Origin: Rhizobiales bacterium TMED168
Lineage (GTDB): Bacteria; Pseudomonadota; Alphaproteobacteria; MED-G09
Reading direction: 5' to 3'
Length of the DNA: 22,865 bases
NCBI GenBank assembly: GCA_002170885.2
Contig: NHHR02000008.1
Span: 61,648 to 84,512, forward strand
The position numbers and the translations under genes were made by a program. Within the stretch, counting starts at the first letter, position 1, and each line of letters begins with the position of its first letter. A model generated the notes under the pieces. That model worked only from the letters and a program-made list of their open reading frames with translations. It had not been told where the DNA came from and did not search any database. This document shows, piece by piece, positions 8,518-15,147 of this stretch.

Positions 8518-10056
8518 ATGGAAAACTTTTATATAAGCACGGCTATTTCATATACTAATGGACCGCCTCATATGGGACATGCTTACGAAATTATTGCTGC
8601 AGACGTTATTGCTAGATTTAATAGGCTTAAAGGTAAAAAAGTTTTCTTTCTTACAGGCACTGACGAACATGGTTTAAAAGTTCAACAAAAAGCCGAAAAA
8701 TTAAATATTACCCCCGAAGAATTGGCCTACAATATGTCACAAATATTTATGAAAATGGCAAAAGAACTCAATTGCTCTAATGATGATTTTATAAGAACTT
8801 CAGAAAAAAGACACAAAAAAGCTGTTAAAGAAATTTGGTTAAAAATGATAAGTAATGGAGATATTTATCTTGATAATTATTCCGGATGGTATTCAGTAAT
8901 TGATGAAGCATTTTATCAAGAGAGTGAGCTTATAAAAAATGATAAAAATGAATATATTTCTCCAAACAACAATCCTGTTGAGTGGCTAGAAGAAAAAAGT
9001 TATTTCTTTAAGCTATCAAAATATCAAAAAAAGCTTTTAAAGCTATACGAAAAAAATGAAGTTTTTATTCAGCCTAAAAGTAGAGCCAATGAGATAAGAA
9101 ATTTTGTTAAAAATGGTTTAAAAGACATCTCTATTTCTAGGAAAGGTTTAAAATGGGGTATCAAAGTTCCAAATGATGAAGATCATTCAATATATGTATG
9201 GGTAGATGCACTTACAAATTACATATCAGCTCTTAATTGGCCCAATGAAGATGATAACAAATTTAAAAGTTTTTGGCCTGCCGATCTCCACTTAATAGGA
9301 AAGGATATAACTCGTTTTCATACTGTATACTGGCCAGCTTTTTTATTTTCTGCAGAAATAGAAATACCTAAAAAAATTTTTGCTCACGGTTTTATTTTAA
9401 ATAAAGGTAAAAAAATGTCGAAAAGTCTAGGCAATATTGAGGATCCAATGGAATTAATTGAGAGCTTTGGAGTTGATCAATTAAGATATTTTTTAATGAG
9501 TGAAACAGTATTTGGAAAAGATGGAAATTATAGTGATGAACTTCTTATTACTAAGGTTAATTCAGATTTATCAAATGATTTAGGTAATTTATCTCAAAGA
9601 TGTTTAACGATGGTTAAAAAACATTGCAATAGTTCTATTCCTAAAAGAGATATCTTAAATACTGAAGATCTAGAACTACTGAATTTATTGGATAAAAAAA
9701 TTGATAAAATTTATTACCATATGAATGATTTTAAAATTAACTCCTATATTGAAGAAGTATTTGAGGTAATTTCTTTGACTAATAAATATTTTTCCGATCA
9801 AAAACCATGGGAACTTAAGGATGAAGATCCTAACCGAATGTATACCGTTCTTTGGGTTACTATGGAAATGATAAGAAAGTTTGGTATCTTGCTTCAACCA
9901 ATAATGCCTGAGTCATGTAAAAAACTTTTGGATCTCTTATGTATTAAAAAGGATAAAAGAGATCTAAATTGTATAGGTAACAAATTTTCTCTCAGGTTTG
10001 GTGAACCAATAAAAGAGCCAACAATTATTTTTCCAAAAATAGAATATAAAAAATAG
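8518..10056 (+). CDS. metG: Methionine--tRNA ligase
   Basis: The 512-residue class I aminoacyl-tRNA synthetase charges tRNA-Met. The HIGH motif is HMGH (18-21), with TGTDEHG just after, and the KMSKS loop is at 299-303. The connective region (SGWYSVIDEAFYQE and VEWLEEKSYFF) has no zinc-binding cysteines, as in other alphaproteobacterial enzymes. There is no C-terminal tRNA-binding (Trbp111-like) domain, which fits the short length. It is the last gene of the run that starts at rlpA. In many alphaproteobacteria tatD follows; here the relict ntrX-trkA-hfq block follows instead, so a rearrangement junction lies between 10057 and 10122. Confidence 0.97.
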   Translation: MENFYISTAISYTNGPPHMGHAYEIIAADVIARFNRLKGKKVFFLTGTDEHGLKVQQKAEKLNITPEELAYNMSQIFMKMAKELNCSNDDFIRTSEKRHKKAVKEIWLKMISNGDIYLDNYSGWYSVIDEAFYQESELIKNDKNEYISPNNNPVEWLEEKSYFFKLSKYQKKLLKLYEKNEVFIQPKSRANEIRNFVKNGLKDISISRKGLKWGIKVPNDEDHSIYVWVDALTNYISALNWPNEDDNKFKSFWPADLHLIGKDITRFHTVYWPAFLFSAEIEIPKKIFAHGFILNKGKKMSKSLGNIEDPMELIESFGVDQLRYFLMSETVFGKDGNYSDELLITKVNSDLSNDLGNLSQRCLTMVKKHCNSSIPKRDILNTEDLELLNLLDKKIDKIYYHMNDFKINSYIEEVFEVISLTNKYFSDQKPWELKDEDPNRMYTVLWVTMEMIRKFGILLQPIMPESCKKLLDLLCIKKDKRDLNCIGNKFSLRFGEPIKEPTIIFPKIEYKK

Positions 10057-10083
10057 AACTTACTAGTGACATAAATAATTATA

Positions 10084-10106
10084 AGTTGTATTAAAGCAAC
10101 TATAAT
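10084..10106 (+). promoter_or_regulatory. Inverted repeat overlapping a consensus -10, upstream of the NtrX-like gene
   Basis: AGTTG (10084-10088) and CAACT (10097-10101) form a perfect inverted repeat with an 8-base spacer. The last base is also the first of TATAAT (10101-10106), a full -10 match 16 bases before the ATG at 10123. No -35 element is convincing. It could be an operator, for instance for autoregulation, or a weak hairpin after metG. Confidence 0.35.
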
Positions 10107-10122
10107 TTTTAATGGTGTAATT

Positions 10123-10338
10123 ATGGACAAATTTTTAGTTATTGATTTAGATATGGATATAAGGACTGCCAGGTCAAACTTTGAAAAAAAATATATTCTT
10201 GCTCAAATTAAAAAATTTAATGGTAATATTTCAAAAACTGCAAAATTTATTGGCATGGATAGAACAGCTCTTCATAGAAAAATGAAAGATTTAAATATTA
10301 TGCCAAATGAACGTTATAGGAATATTATAGGATATTAA
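10123..10338 (+). CDS. Stand-alone NtrX DNA-binding domain (Fis-type HTH)
   Basis: The 71-residue protein corresponds only to the C-terminal Fis-type helix-turn-helix of NtrX. The stretch from residue 13 (IRTARSNFEKKYILAQIKKF) through GNISKTAKFIGMDRTALHRK (34-53) to the KDLNI end matches NtrX C-termini, which I recall as LREAREQFE...GNISRTAEFIGMERSALHRK. Full NtrX has about 450 residues with receiver and AAA+ domains; neither exists here, because metG ends 66 bases upstream. So this is not a frameshifted gene. It sits directly before trkA and hfq, the position of ntrX in many alphaproteobacteria, which supports descent from ntrX. It should dimerise and bind DNA, but it cannot be phosphorylated or activate sigma-54 polymerase. 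A repressor, nucleoid-type or antagonist role is inference. The gap to trkA is 14 bases. Confidence 0.82.
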   Translation: MDKFLVIDLDMDIRTARSNFEKKYILAQIKKFNGNISKTAKFIGMDRTALHRKMKDLNIMPNERYRNIIGY

Positions 10339-10352
10339 TATCAGAGAAAAAA

Positions 10353-11729
10353 ATGCAAATATTAATATGTGGAGCTGGAAAAAGTGGGGCATCTATTGCT
10401 GAAAAATTATCCTTATTAGGTAATGAGGTTACAATTATTGACTCATCTGAAAAACTTGTAAGAAAATTAACAAATAAATTAGATATAAGGGGTATTGTCG
10501 GACATGGAGCACATCCTGATATTTTAGAAAAAGCTGGCGCTAAAGATGCGGATATGATGATAGCAATTACGTCATCTGATGAAGTAAATATGCTAGCATG
10601 TCAAATAGGTCATTCAATTTTCGAAGTTCCTAAAAGAATTGCTAGAATAAGAGATAAGTCTTACCTTGATCCAACTCATCAAGATTTATTTACAAGTGAT
10701 AAATTACCGGTAAGTGTCATTATTTCTCCTGAGAATGAGGTTGCTAAAAATGTTTTAAGAAGACTTGAGATTCCAGGAGCAATTGAAAATATCCCTTTTA
10801 TAAATGGTTCTTTAAAGTTTTTAGGAATAAAAATTGATGATGATTGTCCGATTATTGAAACAGAGATTTCAGAATTAACAAACCTTTTTCCAGATCTTAA
10901 AACTGTTATTGTTGGGCTCCAAAGGGGGAATAAAATGCTTATTCCTAAATCTGATGACAAGATTATAGTCGGAGATATTGCTTATCTTGTATGTCCTGCA
11001 GAATTATCAAAAAGAGCAGTTTCTATTTTCGGACACCCTGAAAAAGAGGCGAGAAAAGTTGTCCTAGTTGGAGGTGGGTCTGTTGGAGGTGAGGTTGCAT
11101 CATTGATAGATACGATGACTGATAAAATTAATTTAACCGTTATAGAAAGTGATGAGAGTAATGCATCGATCTTATCTGACAAATATAAAAATATTACTGT
11201 ACTTAATGGATCAGGGGTTGATAGAGAAATTTTACATGAAGCTGATATAGAAAATACCGAAACATTAGTTTCTTTAACTGATAGCGACGAAGTTAATTTC
11301 TTATCTGCTGCTTTTTCTTCAAGTGAAGGATGTAAAAAATCACTTGCCCTACTTAACACATCAGATTTTCAATCATTAATAATGTCATTAAAAATTGGAG
11401 AGTTTATTGATCCAAAAGCTATAACAATTTCATCTATTCTAAGACATGTCAGAAAAGGCCATATAAAAAGACTTTATTCTTTAATTGATGGTGATGCAGA
11501 AGTTATAGAGGGTGAGGTATCGTCTTCCTCAGAGCTTATTGGACCATCTATTGAAGAGCTAAAATTAGACTCTGGTTTAAGAATTGGCGGAATAATAAGA
11601 AAAGATAAATTTATTATGCCCACCGGGGATACTTATATTAAAGAAGGCGATAATATAGTTATTTTTTCTAAACCTCATTGTATTCACATGGTTGAACAGT
11701 TTTTCAGAATAAGTCCTGATTATTATTAA
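10353..11729 (+). CDS. trkA: Trk system potassium uptake protein TrkA
   Basis: The 458-residue peripheral membrane protein regulates TrkH/TrkG potassium channels. It contains two RCK (KTN) halves. The first begins with the Rossmann motif ICGAGKSGASIAE (6-18) and ends in an RCK-C domain; the second begins with LVGGGSVGGE near residue 238 and ends in another RCK-C domain at the C-terminus (GGIIRKDKFIMPTGDTYIKEGDNIVIF). Both nucleotide-binding halves look intact. No trkH is in the window. The gene lies between the NtrX remnant and hfq, as in other alphaproteobacteria, and is followed by a probable terminator. Confidence 0.95.
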   Translation: MQILICGAGKSGASIAEKLSLLGNEVTIIDSSEKLVRKLTNKLDIRGIVGHGAHPDILEKAGAKDADMMIAITSSDEVNMLACQIGHSIFEVPKRIARIRDKSYLDPTHQDLFTSDKLPVSVIISPENEVAKNVLRRLEIPGAIENIPFINGSLKFLGIKIDDDCPIIETEISELTNLFPDLKTVIVGLQRGNKMLIPKSDDKIIVGDIAYLVCPAELSKRAVSIFGHPEKEARKVVLVGGGSVGGEVASLIDTMTDKINLTVIESDESNASILSDKYKNITVLNGSGVDREILHEADIENTETLVSLTDSDEVNFLSAAFSSSEGCKKSLALLNTSDFQSLIMSLKIGEFIDPKAITISSILRHVRKGHIKRLYSLIDGDAEVIEGEVSSSSELIGPSIEELKLDSGLRIGGIIRKDKFIMPTGDTYIKEGDNIVIFSKPHCIHMVEQFFRISPDYY

Positions 11730-11746
11730 AATTTAGGGTTGCAATA

Positions 11747-11786
11747 AATAAGTAAATCATATTAGTTTAATTTTGCTTATTTTTTT
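11747..11786 (+). terminator. Probable rho-independent terminator after trkA
   Basis: AAATAAGTAAA (11747-11757) can pair with 11772-11782 over 11 positions, including one G-U pair, with a 14-base loop, followed by a T run ending at 11786. The stem is AT-rich, so it is weak, but it would separate trkA from hfq. Confidence 0.4.
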
Positions 11787-11840
11787 AAAGGAATAGGGGG
11801 GTACTTCAAAAATTTAACATAACAATTAAAGAGTAGGATA

Positions 11841-12092
11841 ATGTTAAAAGAAAATATTGAAACCCCGGATAATAATTTTTTAGATGATATTGAATCTGAT
11901 TTTATAAAGCATGCAATTGAAAATTCAAAAGAACTTACAATTTTTTTAGTAAACGGAATTAAATTAGAAGGCAATATTATCGCCTTTGGAAATAATAGTT
12001 TTTTATTAAAAAGAGATGAAAATATTCAATTGGTTTATAAACATTCCATTTCTACTATTCTACCCTTAGACTCAACAAGTTTTATTGGCTAA
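11841..12092 (+). CDS. hfq: RNA chaperone Hfq, divergent
   Basis: The 83-residue Sm-like protein should form hexamers that pair small RNAs with mRNAs. The Sm1 strand (LTIFLVNGIKLEG, 32-44) and Sm2 motif (QLVYKHSISTILP, 63-75) are clear. It differs from typical Hfq at RNA-contacting sites. E18 and S19 stand where E. coli has Q8 and D9, I26 and E27 replace the rim arginines 16/17, G50 replaces D40, N52 replaces F42, and F35 replaces Y25. Y66, K67, H68 and K41 are kept. It follows trkA as in other alphaproteobacteria, but hflX is missing downstream. A 110-base leader precedes it, with an unusual run of six G at 11796-11801. The last 4 bases overlap the convergent mazG. Confidence 0.92.
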   Translation: MLKENIETPDNNFLDDIESDFIKHAIENSKELTIFLVNGIKLEGNIIAFGNNSFLLKRDENIQLVYKHSISTILPLDSTSFIG

Positions 12093-12499
12093 ATTTCTAA
12101 TTTTTTCTCTTTATTTTTTATATTAACCCAATTTTCTTCGATTTCTTTTAGAGTATATTTTTTTTTCTTTGTATTATTAAATACATGAGGATTTCTCCTT
12201 ATCATTTTTCTATTTATTGACTTAATAATATCATTAATATCAAACTTTTTTTCATCACTTTTAATTTGTCCATGAAAAATTACTTGAAACAAAAGATCAC
12301 CTAATTCATCACATATTTTATTTTCATTACCTTCATTAATTGCCTCTATTACTTCATTTGCCTCTTCTAATGAATATTTTGCAATAGTTTTTGATGTTTG
12401 AGAATTACACCATAAACATCCTTCTTTTTTGTCTCTTAATTTTTCAACAATTTTTATTAAATTTATAAAATTTTCACTTATATTTTTTTCATTTTTCAT
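12089..12499 (-). CDS. mazG: MazG nucleotide pyrophosphohydrolase, single-domain form
   Basis: The 136-residue protein matches the N-terminal MazG domain: LRDKKEGCLWCNSQT at about 21-35, then the metal-binding helices EEANEVIEAI (E45, E46, E49) and DELGDLLFQVIFH (E65, D68), and KMIRRNPHVF. MazG hydrolyses NTPs to NMPs and pyrophosphate, clearing aberrant nucleotides. The usual proteobacterial protein has about 260-270 residues in two such domains; here the second is absent, with a stop soon after the ENWVNIKN segment. The metal ligands are intact, so it is probably active. A TATAAT lies only a few bases before the ATG, which would give an almost leaderless mRNA. Elsewhere mazG often follows hflX on the hfq strand; here it is inverted. 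Confidence 0.9.
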   Translation of the reverse strand: MKNEKNISENFINLIKIVEKLRDKKEGCLWCNSQTSKTIAKYSLEEANEVIEAINEGNENKICDELGDLLFQVIFHGQIKSDEKKFDINDIIKSINRKMIRRNPHVFNNTKKKKYTLKEIEENWVNIKNKEKKLEI

Positions 12500-12543
12500 T
12501 GAATTATAGCCATTAATTAAGTTTTAGCTCGAAAGTCAAATTT

Positions 12544-12571
12544 TTGACATAAAAATGTTAAATATTAAACT
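12544..12571 (+). promoter_or_regulatory. Candidate promoter of the miniature receptor gene
   Basis: A perfect -35 TTGACA (12544-12549) is followed after 16 bases by TAAACT (12566-12571, 4 of 6 matches). A second full TATAAT at 12596-12601 has no good -35. Either would give a short leader ending at the strong ribosome site at 12612. Confidence 0.4.
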
Positions 12572-12611
12572 AAGTTATTGTATTTTTTGTTATTTTATAA
12601 TTTTATTTGTT

Positions 12612-12616
12612 GGAGG
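12612..12616 (+). promoter_or_regulatory. Strong ribosome binding site of the miniature receptor gene
   Basis: GGAGG lies 4 bases before ATG 12621. It is one of the best Shine-Dalgarno matches in the window and selects this start over the in-frame ATG at 12555. Confidence 0.7.
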
Positions 12617-12620
12617 CAAA

Positions 12621-12863
12621 ATGTCAAAATTTTTAAATAAATTTTTATTAACTAACTTTTTATTACTCTCAGTATTATCTTTTGGTAATTTATCTATTAA
12701 TGCACAAGAAACTATTGAAAATTTAAATCCTGTTGAGGAAATAGTTGTTACTGGTTCAAGAATAAAAGGTATCAATACTGATAGTTTTGCCAATGACTTT
12801 GACCCTTCATATAGAACATGGGGATCACAATTTTGGTATGCTAGAGTTTCATCAAGATTTTAG
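12621..12863 (+). CDS. Miniature TonB-dependent receptor (signal peptide, TonB box, last beta strand)
   Basis: The 80-residue protein joins the two ends of a TonB-dependent outer-membrane receptor. Residues 1-29 form a signal peptide (MSKFLNKFLL... ending NAQ), and residues 36-50 include the TonB box-like NPVEEIVVTGSRIKG. The last 20 residues, beginning DPSYRTWG and ending YARVSSRF with a terminal phenylalanine, look like the final barrel strand and BAM recognition signal. The plug and nearly the whole barrel, several hundred residues, are missing, yet both ends are in one frame without a stop. A strong GGAGG site, a candidate promoter and a downstream terminator are present. It may be an in-frame deletion remnant or a small exported peptide with its own role; the sequence alone does not decide. 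It cannot form a receptor by itself. Confidence 0.65.
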   Translation: MSKFLNKFLLTNFLLLSVLSFGNLSINAQETIENLNPVEEIVVTGSRIKGINTDSFANDFDPSYRTWGSQFWYARVSSRF

Positions 12864-12873
12864 GCTTTTTAGT

Positions 12874-12919
12874 TAGCCTCTTTAGCTTTGGTTGTATCTA
12901 AAGAGGCTATCTTCTTCTT
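12874..12919 (+). terminator. Strong hairpin terminator between converging genes
   Basis: TAGCCTCTTTAG (12874-12885) is perfectly complementary to CTAAAGAGGCTA (12898-12909), giving a 12-base-pair stem and 12-base loop, followed on the plus strand by TCTTCTTCTT. It ends the miniature receptor transcript. The distal arm contains the stop codon of the minus-strand binding protein. On the minus strand no T run follows, so termination there is less certain. Confidence 0.7.
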
Positions 12920-14496
12920 AAATATCTTGATGCATGAAATGATGATGGATTTTCAATCCATCCTTCAATATCTTCTTGAACAAGATATCTGCTAATACCA
13001 AATAAAATTGGTGCTAAAGGCATATCCTTCATTAAGATTATCTCTGCTTCTTTTAAAATTTTTGCTCTATCTAAAATATTAACTTCATTTTGTGCCTCTA
13101 GCATCAAATCATCAAATATTTTATTAGAATACCTTCCATAATTTAATCCACCAGAGGACGATTGAAATAAAAATAAAAAATTTGAGGCATCATTAAAATC
13201 TGCAATCCAACCTGCATCACCAACTTGAAAATCACCAGTTCTTAAATAATTATATAAAACCTTTGGTTCTGATGCTTCTAAGGTTGTATTTATATTAGCC
13301 TTGCTAAGCATAGATTGAATTGCAACCATATGCTTTTTTTGATCTCCTCCGCTTCTATATTTAAGCGTAAACTTTAGAGGGTTATCATCACCATAACCCT
13401 TACTTAAAAGGATATTTCTTGCTAATTCGTATCTTTCCTCTTGGGATAATTTTTGTTCTTCTATTAGGTTACTGAATTCGTAATTTTCTATACCTTTGGG
13501 AACTAGAGACCAGGCTATTGTTTCATTAAAGTTTCTGATTTTGTTTACAATTACATCTCTATCTATAGATAATGAAACCGCTTTTCTTATGTCCTTATCA
13601 TCAAAGGGTGGCACCAGAGAATTAAATATTAGATAAGAAATTACCATGATATCATCGTGTTTTATATTATTTGACATATTTTTTTTCAGCCATTGAGATT
13701 TATTTTCAGGATAGCCATTATTAATATCTAATTCACCGGCTCTAAATTTTCTTAAAGCAGCCTCATTATCATCAATAGGATAAAAAATTACATCATCAAA
13801 CCAGACTTCTTTATTATCATAAAAAAAACTATTTCTTTTTAAATGAATATTATCATGTGGCCTCCAGTTGAATAACGAGTATGGACCATTGGTTTCTATA
13901 TTTTGGGGTTTAATCCAATCTTTACCGTATTTATTTAACACATGTCTGGGAATAGGGTAGGTAGTGTAATGTGTTAATAGTTCGATTAAGTAAGGAGCCG
14001 GATAATTTAAAATTATCTCTAATTCATAGTCATTGATAGCTTTAACACCTAAAGACTCAACATTTCTTTTTCCTGTATTAATTTCCTTTGCATTCTTAAT
14101 TAAATACAACAAAGAGGCATATTGAGATGCAGTTTTAGGATTTAAAACTCTTCTAAACCCCTCAACATAATCATGTGCAGTAACCTTAACCCCATCAGAC
14201 CAAAAATGATCCTCTCTTAAATAAAAATTATATTTTAGACCATCGATTGATTTTTTATGGTTTAGAGATGACCCACTTACTGGTTTACCATTCTCATTTT
14301 TCGTATAAAGACCTACAAAAAGATCATTTATTATATTACCTTCCCATGAACCTGTGGCTAAATGAGGATCTAGTGTGTCTGGCTCTGTTCCATTCCCTCT
14401 GTAAAGAGTTTTAAAATTATCAGCATATAAATTTGATGAAATGAAAAATAATAAAATAAATATAGAAAAGATTTTTTTAGTTGAATTTTTGAACAA
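12907..14496 (-). CDS. Peptide-type ABC transporter substrate-binding protein (SBP_bac_5, OppA-like)
   Basis: The 529-residue periplasmic binding protein has a signal peptide (residues 1-25, ending NLYA). The SBP family 5 features are GTEPDTLDPHLATGS near the mature N-terminus, LREDHFWSDGVKVTAHDYVEGFRR, the ETNGPYSLFNW segment and ADFNDASNF towards the end. This is the OppA oligopeptide-binding class, although family 5 also includes binders of other solutes. It starts with TTG immediately after the modC stop (TAATTG), with AGGAG inside modC 6 bases upstream, so it is translationally coupled. No oligopeptide permease or ATPase genes are adjacent; its partners must be elsewhere unless it uses other machinery. 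It is the last gene of the minus-strand operon. Confidence 0.9.
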   Translation of the reverse strand: MFKNSTKKIFSIFILLFFISSNLYADNFKTLYRGNGTEPDTLDPHLATGSWEGNIINDLFVGLYTKNENGKPVSGSSLNHKKSIDGLKYNFYLREDHFWSDGVKVTAHDYVEGFRRVLNPKTASQYASLLYLIKNAKEINTGKRNVESLGVKAINDYELEIILNYPAPYLIELLTHYTTYPIPRHVLNKYGKDWIKPQNIETNGPYSLFNWRPHDNIHLKRNSFFYDNKEVWFDDVIFYPIDDNEAALRKFRAGELDINNGYPENKSQWLKKNMSNNIKHDDIMVISYLIFNSLVPPFDDKDIRKAVSLSIDRDVIVNKIRNFNETIAWSLVPKGIENYEFSNLIEEQKLSQEERYELARNILLSKGYGDDNPLKFTLKYRSGGDQKKHMVAIQSMLSKANINTTLEASEPKVLYNYLRTGDFQVGDAGWIADFNDASNFLFLFQSSSGGLNYGRYSNKIFDDLMLEAQNEVNILDRAKILKEAEIILMKDMPLAPILFGISRYLVQEDIEGWIENPSSFHASRYLRRR

Positions 14497-15147
14497 TTAT
14501 ATCTCCTGAACTTTATTTAATTGATAATTTTCAATGCAAAATATTTTTTTAGTTAATATTTTAACTTCATTTTTATCATGAGTAACATATAAAACTGGTA
14601 AATTTTCTATTTTTGAAAAAATTTTTATGTAGCAAAGAATTTTTTCTTTTCTATTTTTTTCTACTCCCGAAAGTGGTTCATCCAATAAAAGTAAATTTGA
14701 CTTTGATATTAAAGCCCTACCTAGAGCAACTCTCTTTTTTTCGCCACCAGATAAATTTTTAATTCTTCTTTTTAAGATTTTACTGAGATCTAAAACATCA
14801 ATTATATCGCTTAAGTTTTTATTCTCCTCATTTTTGAAATTATAAGTTAAATTTTTAATAACGTTTAAATGAGGGAAAAGCCTCTCATCTTGAAAACAGT
14901 AACCAATATTTCTTTGATTGATTGGAATATTTATATTTTTTTTACTTTCATAGAAAATAGTATCTCCAAGTGATATTTTTCCTTCTATTGGCTTATTTAT
15001 TCCCGCTATCGCATTTAAAATTGAAGTTTTTCCTGAACCAGATGGTCCAAAAATTGAAATTATTTCCGGATTTATTTTAAAACTGGTGATTAATTTACTA
15101 TCACCAATTGATTGAGAAATATTTATATTAAATTTTTTATTAATCAT
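14497..15147 (-). CDS. modC: Molybdate ABC transporter ATPase ModC, short form
   Basis: The 216-residue ATPase has a complete ABC cassette: Walker A GPSGSGKTS (about 34-42), Q-loop YCFQDERLFPHLNV, signature LSGGEKKRVALGRAL, Walker B LLLLDEP and the switch histidine in YVTHDKNE. The order after modA and modB identifies it as ModC. Typical ModC has about 350 residues with a C-terminal molybdate-binding TOBE/MOP domain; that domain is absent here, so feedback by bound molybdate through ModC is probably lost. The start overlaps the modB end by 8 bases. Tungstate or another oxyanion as the real cargo cannot be excluded. Confidence 0.88.
   Translation of the reverse strand: MINKKFNINISQSIGDSKLITSFKINPEIISIFGPSGSGKTSILNAIAGINKPIEGKISLGDTIFYESKKNINIPINQRNIGYCFQDERLFPHLNVIKNLTYNFKNEENKNLSDIIDVLDLSKILKRRIKNLSGGEKKRVALGRALISKSNLLLLDEPLSGVEKNRKEKILCYIKIFSKIENLPVLYVTHDKNEVKILTKKIFCIENYQLNKVQEI
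14503..14507 (-). promoter_or_regulatory. Ribosome binding site inside modC for the binding protein
   Basis: AGGAG on the minus strand lies 6 bases before TTG 14494-14496, which directly follows the modC stop codon. It supports the TTG start and translational coupling. Confidence 0.65.

Noticed and set aside
8518..10056. Truncated methionyl-tRNA synthetase lacking zinc ligands and C-terminal domain
   Set aside because: The short, cysteine-free form is usual in alphaproteobacteria; all catalytic motifs are present.
10982..11359. 125-residue open frame antisense to trkA
   Set aside because: It lies wholly within the well-conserved trkA, has no ribosome site and no recognisable family.
12555..12620. 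Longer start for the miniature receptor at ATG 12555
   Set aside because: The GGAGG site at 12612 and the shape of the signal peptide both select ATG 12621; the extension adds a second hydrophobic stretch with no ribosome site.
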